Part shown: piece after piece, positions 60,806 through 64,000 of the stretch
Layout: each line of letters opens with the position of its first letter
Position numbering within the stretch: position 1 is the stretch's first letter
Assembly (NCBI GenBank): GCA_009773635.1
Contig: WSYC01000020.1
Location: 41,571 to 105,570 of the forward strand
Length of the DNA stretch: 64,000 nt
Source: Beijerinckiaceae bacterium
Lineage (GTDB): Bacteria > Pseudomonadota > Alphaproteobacteria > Rhizobiales > Beijerinckiaceae
Direction: 5' to 3'
Translations under genes and position numbers: made by a program
The notes under the pieces: generated by a model
What the model saw: only the letters and a program-made list of their open reading frames with translations
Told to the model about the DNA's origin: nothing
Database searches by the model: none

Positions 60806-61546
60806 TCAATCAAAGCTGATGCTCGGTGTTGCCAAAGGACCGTAGATGATCAGGGTGGGGGCATCGTGTTCAGGAGGCAAAGCAATCAGATGATTTGCCA
60901 ATGTGTCGATTGTATAAGCGGCACTCCGCTCTTGCGGTGTTGAAACCGCCTCCGCCAGCAAGGCCGGGGTATCCGGCGAGAGACCGGCGGCGATCAGAAT
61001 TTTCGTCAATGCCGGGAAGGTTGCTTTCGCCATATAAACGACACTCGTCGCCGCGGGGTCCGCTAATGCACCGATGTTCACATCGTTCGGAAATCCACCG
61101 GTGATATCATGGCCTGTGAAGAACTGGACCCTTCGCGCGGTCATGCGACGGGTTAGGGGGATGCCAACCGCTGCTGCAGCGGCCGAGGCAGCTGAAACAC
61201 CGGGGATAATCTCGAATCGTATCCCGACGGTGGTGAGGGCGATGAGTTCCTCTTCAAGCCGACCGAAGATTCCCGCATCGCCGGATTTTAGCCGAACGAC
61301 CCGTGCACCCGTCTTGGCGTGCTTGACCAGCAAGCGGTTGATGTCATCCTGCCGGGTAGAGGGATGCCCGGCACGCTTGCCTACATTCACCAGCTTCGTT
61401 CCAGGCTGCGCATGTGCGGCGACAGGGATTGTAGACAGGTGGTCATGAAGAATAACTTCTGCATCGCGGATGCGTTTGACCGCTTTCAGGGTCAGCAACT
61501 CCGGATCTCCCGGGCCGGATGAGACGAAGGAAACAAAACCCGTCAT
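60806..61546 (-). CDS. cobA: Uroporphyrinogen-III C-methyltransferase (CobA/SUMT)
   Basis: 246 residues. VSFVSSGPGDPELLTLKAVKRIRDAEVILHDHLS, GKRAGHPSTRQDDINRLLV, VVRLKSGDAGIFGRLEEE and EIIPGVSAASAAAAAVGIPLTRR are SUMT signatures. It makes precorrin-2, the entry step to cobalamin. Overlaps the cobB stop by four bases. The codon use is a little less GC-biased than neighbours, and it may have a different origin from the other cob genes. Confidence 0.93.
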   Translation of the reverse strand: MTGFVSFVSSGPGDPELLTLKAVKRIRDAEVILHDHLSTIPVAAHAQPGTKLVNVGKRAGHPSTRQDDINRLLVKHAKTGARVVRLKSGDAGIFGRLEEELIALTTVGIRFEIIPGVSAASAAAAAVGIPLTRRMTARRVQFFTGHDITGGFPNDVNIGALADPAATSVVYMAKATFPALTKILIAAGLSPDTPALLAEAVSTPQERSAAYTIDTLANHLIALPPEHDAPTLIIYGPLATPSISFD

Positions 61547-62850
61547 GTTGCCTCCGCGATCACATGGAAAAAGCTGCCGCTCACCAGCCCGCGCCGCGAA
61601 CCGGATTCGCGCACGGCCTCGCCATTGGCATCGACCACCGCCGCGAGCGGGATATCCGGCGCCTCCAGAACGCTAGCATAGTGGAATTCGTGCCCGCGAA
61701 GCCGCGTGCCGGTTGTGTATCCGGGTATGGGGGCCAGCAGCGTCGCGAGGCGATATCCGAGGTGCATCTTCCTTTTCGCGAAACTCGTGACCGTGCCGAG
61801 CAGCCCCGCCATTTCATGGCGCACGCCTTCGGCATCCACCAGCCCGGCGCCCAGCGCCATGTAGCCCCCGCATTCGCCATGGACCGGGCGATTTTGGGCG
61901 AACCGGCGCAGGCCTGTCCGGAAATTCCCCGCCTGCGCCAGCCGTCCGGCATGAAGTTCGGGGTAGCCGCCCGGCAGCCAGCAGCAATCGGCGCTCCCAT
62001 CGGGAGCCTCATCGCCCAGCGGCGAAAACGGCAGGATTTCCGCGCCTGCGCTACGCCAGCCATCCAGCAGATGCGGGTAAACGAAGGAAAAAGCGGTATC
62101 CCGTGCGAGCGCGATGCGCCGGCCGGGCGGCTTGATGGCAGGCGAGGCGGCAGGGGACAACCCGCCCGCTGCGGCGGCGCGCAATCCGTCGAGATTGACA
62201 TGCGCCGCGACGAAAGCTCCGGCTTCCTCCAGAATGGCGGCGAGGCCTTCCTGCTCCTCGGCCTGCACAAGCCCGAGATGCCGGCTCGGCAGCCGGATGT
62301 TCTCGCGCCTCGGCAGGGCGCCGAAGACCCGGATTCCCGCCGTCTCCATGCCCGCACGCACCAGCGCCTCGTGGCGCGGCGAAGCGACCCGGTTCAGCAC
62401 CACGCCCGCGAAGGGCAGGCTGGGACGGAGGCTCGCGAAGCCCTTGGCGACGGCAGCAGCCGATTGGGCCTGTCCGGAAACATCGATCACCAGCACAACC
62501 GGCCAGCCGAATAGGTCCGCGAGATCGGCGCTGGCACCTGTGCCGCTTTCCCCACGTGTCGCCACGCCGTCGAACAGGCCCATCGAGCCTTCCGCCAGCA
62601 CGAGATCTGCCTCTCCAGCCGTTCTCGCGAGCCCACGCAGCATCGCATCCGGCATGGCCCAGCTATCGAGATTGTAGGAGGCAATGCCACTTGCCGCGCT
62701 GTGAAACGCGGGGTCGATGTAATCCGGCCCGCTCTTGAAGGGATGAACCCTCAGCCCTCGCGCCCGCAGCGCGACCAGCAGCCCCAACATCAAGGTGGTC
62801 TTGCCGGTGCCGGATGCGGGAGCGGAAATCACGAGACCGGGCGGGGTCAT
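61543..62850 (-). CDS. cobB: Cobyrinate / hydrogenobyrinate a,c-diamide synthase (CobB/CbiA)
   Basis: 435 residues. N-terminal ATP-binding [37 protein letters not shown] and [55 protein letters not shown]-terminal glutamine amidotransferase with [16 protein letters not shown] (nucleophilic Cys) . It amidates side chains a and c. Overlaps both cobM and cobA by four bases. Confidence 0.93.
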   Translation of the reverse strand: MTPPGLVISAPASGTGKTTLMLGLLVALRARGLRVHPFKSGPDYIDPAFHSAASGIASYNLDSWAMPDAMLRGLARTAGEADLVLAEGSMGLFDGVATRGESGTGASADLADLFGWPVVLVIDVSGQAQSAAAVAKGFASLRPSLPFAGVVLNRVASPRHEALVRAGMETAGIRVFGALPRRENIRLPSRHLGLVQAEEQEGLAAILEEAGAFVAAHVNLDGLRAAAAGGLSPAASPAIKPPGRRIALARDTAFSFVYPHLLDGWRSAGAEILPFSPLGDEAPDGSADCCWLPGGYPELHAGRLAQAGNFRTGLRRFAQNRPVHGECGGYMALGAGLVDAEGVRHEMAGLLGTVTSFAKRKMHLGYRLATLLAPIPGYTTGTRLRGHEFHYASVLEAPDIPLAAVVDANGEAVRESGSRRGLVSGSFFHVIAEAT

Positions 62851-63626
62851 GTCACCTCCGGAAACCGGGGGCTGGTGCCAACTGGGCGGAAGCGGCGGTC
62901 GTAATCGCCGGCATAGAGCCGGCTTTCATCGAAATCCTCCGAGCCGAGCGCATGGCCCACCATCACGAGCGCCGTGCGTTCGCCCTCGCCAATGGCGGGA
63001 TCGAGTGCGCCGAGTGTCGTGCGCAAGATGCGCTGGTCAGGCCATGAAGCCCGGAATACCAGTGCGACCGGGCAATCCTCACCGTAATGGGGAATAAGTT
63101 CCGCCCGGATGCGGTCGAGAACATGGACCGACAGATGGATCGCTAGCGTCGCGCGGGTGGCGGCGAAGGCTGCAAGCGTCTCGGTTTCCGGCATTGCAGA
63201 GGCGCGGCCAGAGGTCCGCGTCAGGATGACCGATTGCACGACGCCCGGCAGCGTCAACTCGGATTCCAGAGCGGCAGCGGCAGCGGCGAAGGCGGGAACG
63301 CCCGGCGTGATATCGAAGGGAATGCCGGCGGCCCTTAGCCGTCGGAGTTGCTCGCCCATCGCGGACCAGACCGAGAGATCCCCCGAATGCAGCCGCGCAA
63401 CATCCTGCCCGGCCTCATGTGCGAGGCGACATTCCGCGATGATCGCATCGAGGCTCATCGAGGCCGTGTTGACGACCCGTGCGCCATTCGGACAATGCGC
63501 GAGCAGCGCCTCCGGCACCAGCGATCCCGCATAGAGGCAGACCGGCGATTTCGCGATCAGATCGCGTCCGCGCAGGGTGATCAGGTCCGCCGCACCCGGC
63601 CCGGCACCGATGAAATGGATGGTCAT
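62847..63626 (-). CDS. cobM: Precorrin-4 C11-methyltransferase (CobM)
   Basis: 259 residues. [64 protein letters not shown] and [42 protein letters not shown] are CobM/CbiF hallmarks. It methylates C-11 of precorrin-4. Overlaps cobE by four bases. Confidence 0.94.
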   Translation of the reverse strand: MTIHFIGAGPGAADLITLRGRDLIAKSPVCLYAGSLVPEALLAHCPNGARVVNTASMSLDAIIAECRLAHEAGQDVARLHSGDLSVWSAMGEQLRRLRAAGIPFDITPGVPAFAAAAAALESELTLPGVVQSVILTRTSGRASAMPETETLAAFAATRATLAIHLSVHVLDRIRAELIPHYGEDCPVALVFRASWPDQRILRTTLGALDPAIGEGERTALVMVGHALGSEDFDESRLYAGDYDRRFRPVGTSPRFPEVT

Positions 63627-63991
63627 TGGTTTTCTCCTGTCGCAATAGCAGCGCTGGCCATGCGGTCTTGCGAGAGGGCGCGGGGGGCGAGAAGGCGTGC
63701 GCCGGGAGCGAGTGCAGCGAGCGCGAGCGCTTCCGCCGCGCTGCCCGTGCCCAGCATGCCCATCACGCGGGGGGACTGCGTGAGGGTTTCGATTCCGCCC
63801 AGCCGAGCGCGCGGAATGGCGATAACCGGCATGCGAAGGCGGGTGGCCAGCGCGCGGATCAGGCTGCTTGCTGCCTTGTCCTCCAGCGTGGCCAGCGCAT
63901 CGAGCGGCAAGCCATCGGCGGCCGTTTCGAGCGCATCCGCGAGCGAGGCCTCGCTGGCCCCGGCGCGAAAACCGATCCCGGCGATCCTCAT
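63623..63991 (-). CDS. cobE: CobE/CbiG C-terminal-domain protein
   Basis: 122 residues from ATG 63991: [49 protein letters not shown] and SVAEA-like [22 protein letters not shown] fit the CobE fold (C-terminal domain of CbiG). Required for cobalamin synthesis by an unclear mechanism. It leads the visible cobE-cobM-cobB-cobA run; more cob genes may lie beyond the right edge. Confidence 0.85.
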   Translation of the reverse strand: MRIAGIGFRAGASEASLADALETAADGLPLDALATLEDKAASSLIRALATRLRMPVIAIPRARLGGIETLTQSPRVMGMLGTGSAAEALALAALAPGARLLAPRALSQDRMASAAIATGENQ

Positions 63992-64000
63992 CGGGTGAAG

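Noticed and set aside
1..64000. Insertion sequences, CRISPR arrays, tRNA or rRNA genes
   Set aside because: I looked for transposase motifs, regularly spaced repeats and conserved RNA stretches and saw none; a tRNA could still be missed by eye.

Overview
The window is about 64 kb of fairly GC-rich DNA (lower in a few intergenic and plasmid-backbone patches). It carries a complete repABC replication/partition operon, a mobilisation module (MobC-like protein plus HUH relaxase), a second ParA-type partition pair and a toxin-antitoxin operon. repABC replicons are characteristic of Alphaproteobacteria, so I read this as part of a large plasmid or chromid of an alphaproteobacterium. The density of Cu/Ag, Ni/Co and Pb/Cd/Zn resistance genes would suit a metal-exposed organism such as Acidiphilium or another Acetobacteraceae member, but that genus-level guess is inference. 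I saw no rRNA, tRNA, CRISPR array, transposase or insertion sequence.

Layout. 1-3.5 kb: sulfur/thiol module (ArsR-rhodanese regulator, divergent DsrE-like protein, MFS carrier, thioredoxin-like protein, CcdA). 3.6-5.9 kb: acyltransferase, then a MerF-like/MerR divergent pair and a YnfA-type membrane protein. 6-10 kb: nickel/cobalt-type module (HupE-like permease, membrane-anchored partner, His-rich protein, divergent CsoR/RcnR-type repressor and NreB-type exporter). 10-14.4 kb: copper chaperone and envelope genes (SCO, PCu(A)C, DUF2946-like, L,D-transpeptidase, DsbA-like, transglutaminase-like peptidase). 14.6-19.5 kb: a pbr-like operon (MerR divergent from a CPC P-type ATPase followed by an ICMT-like methyltransferase, DedA and LspA). 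19.5-39.6 kb: a large copper/silver island with CusA/CusB/FixH, a two-component system, a frameshifted outer-membrane factor, two multicopper oxidases, a cupredoxin, CusF, a 17-cysteine copper-storage-like protein, DUF305 and DUF411 proteins, CueR/CopA, a Spy-like protein and a Crp/Fnr regulator.

39.7-48.3 kb: plasmid accessory genes (a decayed gene, SSB-like protein, four small exported/lytic genes, two antitoxin-like genes without visible toxins, a 662-residue ParB-like protein with a long hairpin in its leader). 48.6-53.3 kb: repA-repB-ctRNA-repC followed by a Phd/VapC operon. 53.4-59 kb: ACT and GNAT proteins, a ParA/ribbon-helix-helix pair, and the mob genes. 59-64 kb: cobalamin biosynthesis genes (cobE, cobM, cobB, cobA) and a cobalamin riboswitch in front of cbiM and cobF.

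How it works together. The copper genes cover each cellular compartment: CopA exports Cu(I) from the cytoplasm under CueR, CusBA with CusF clears the periplasm, oxidases and cupredoxins handle or oxidise Cu(I), and Csp-like and DUF411 proteins bind it. A repeated tandem box, TTGTTACAAATTGTTAC and close variants, lies upstream of three copper transcription units and is a good candidate binding site for the local CusR-like response regulator.
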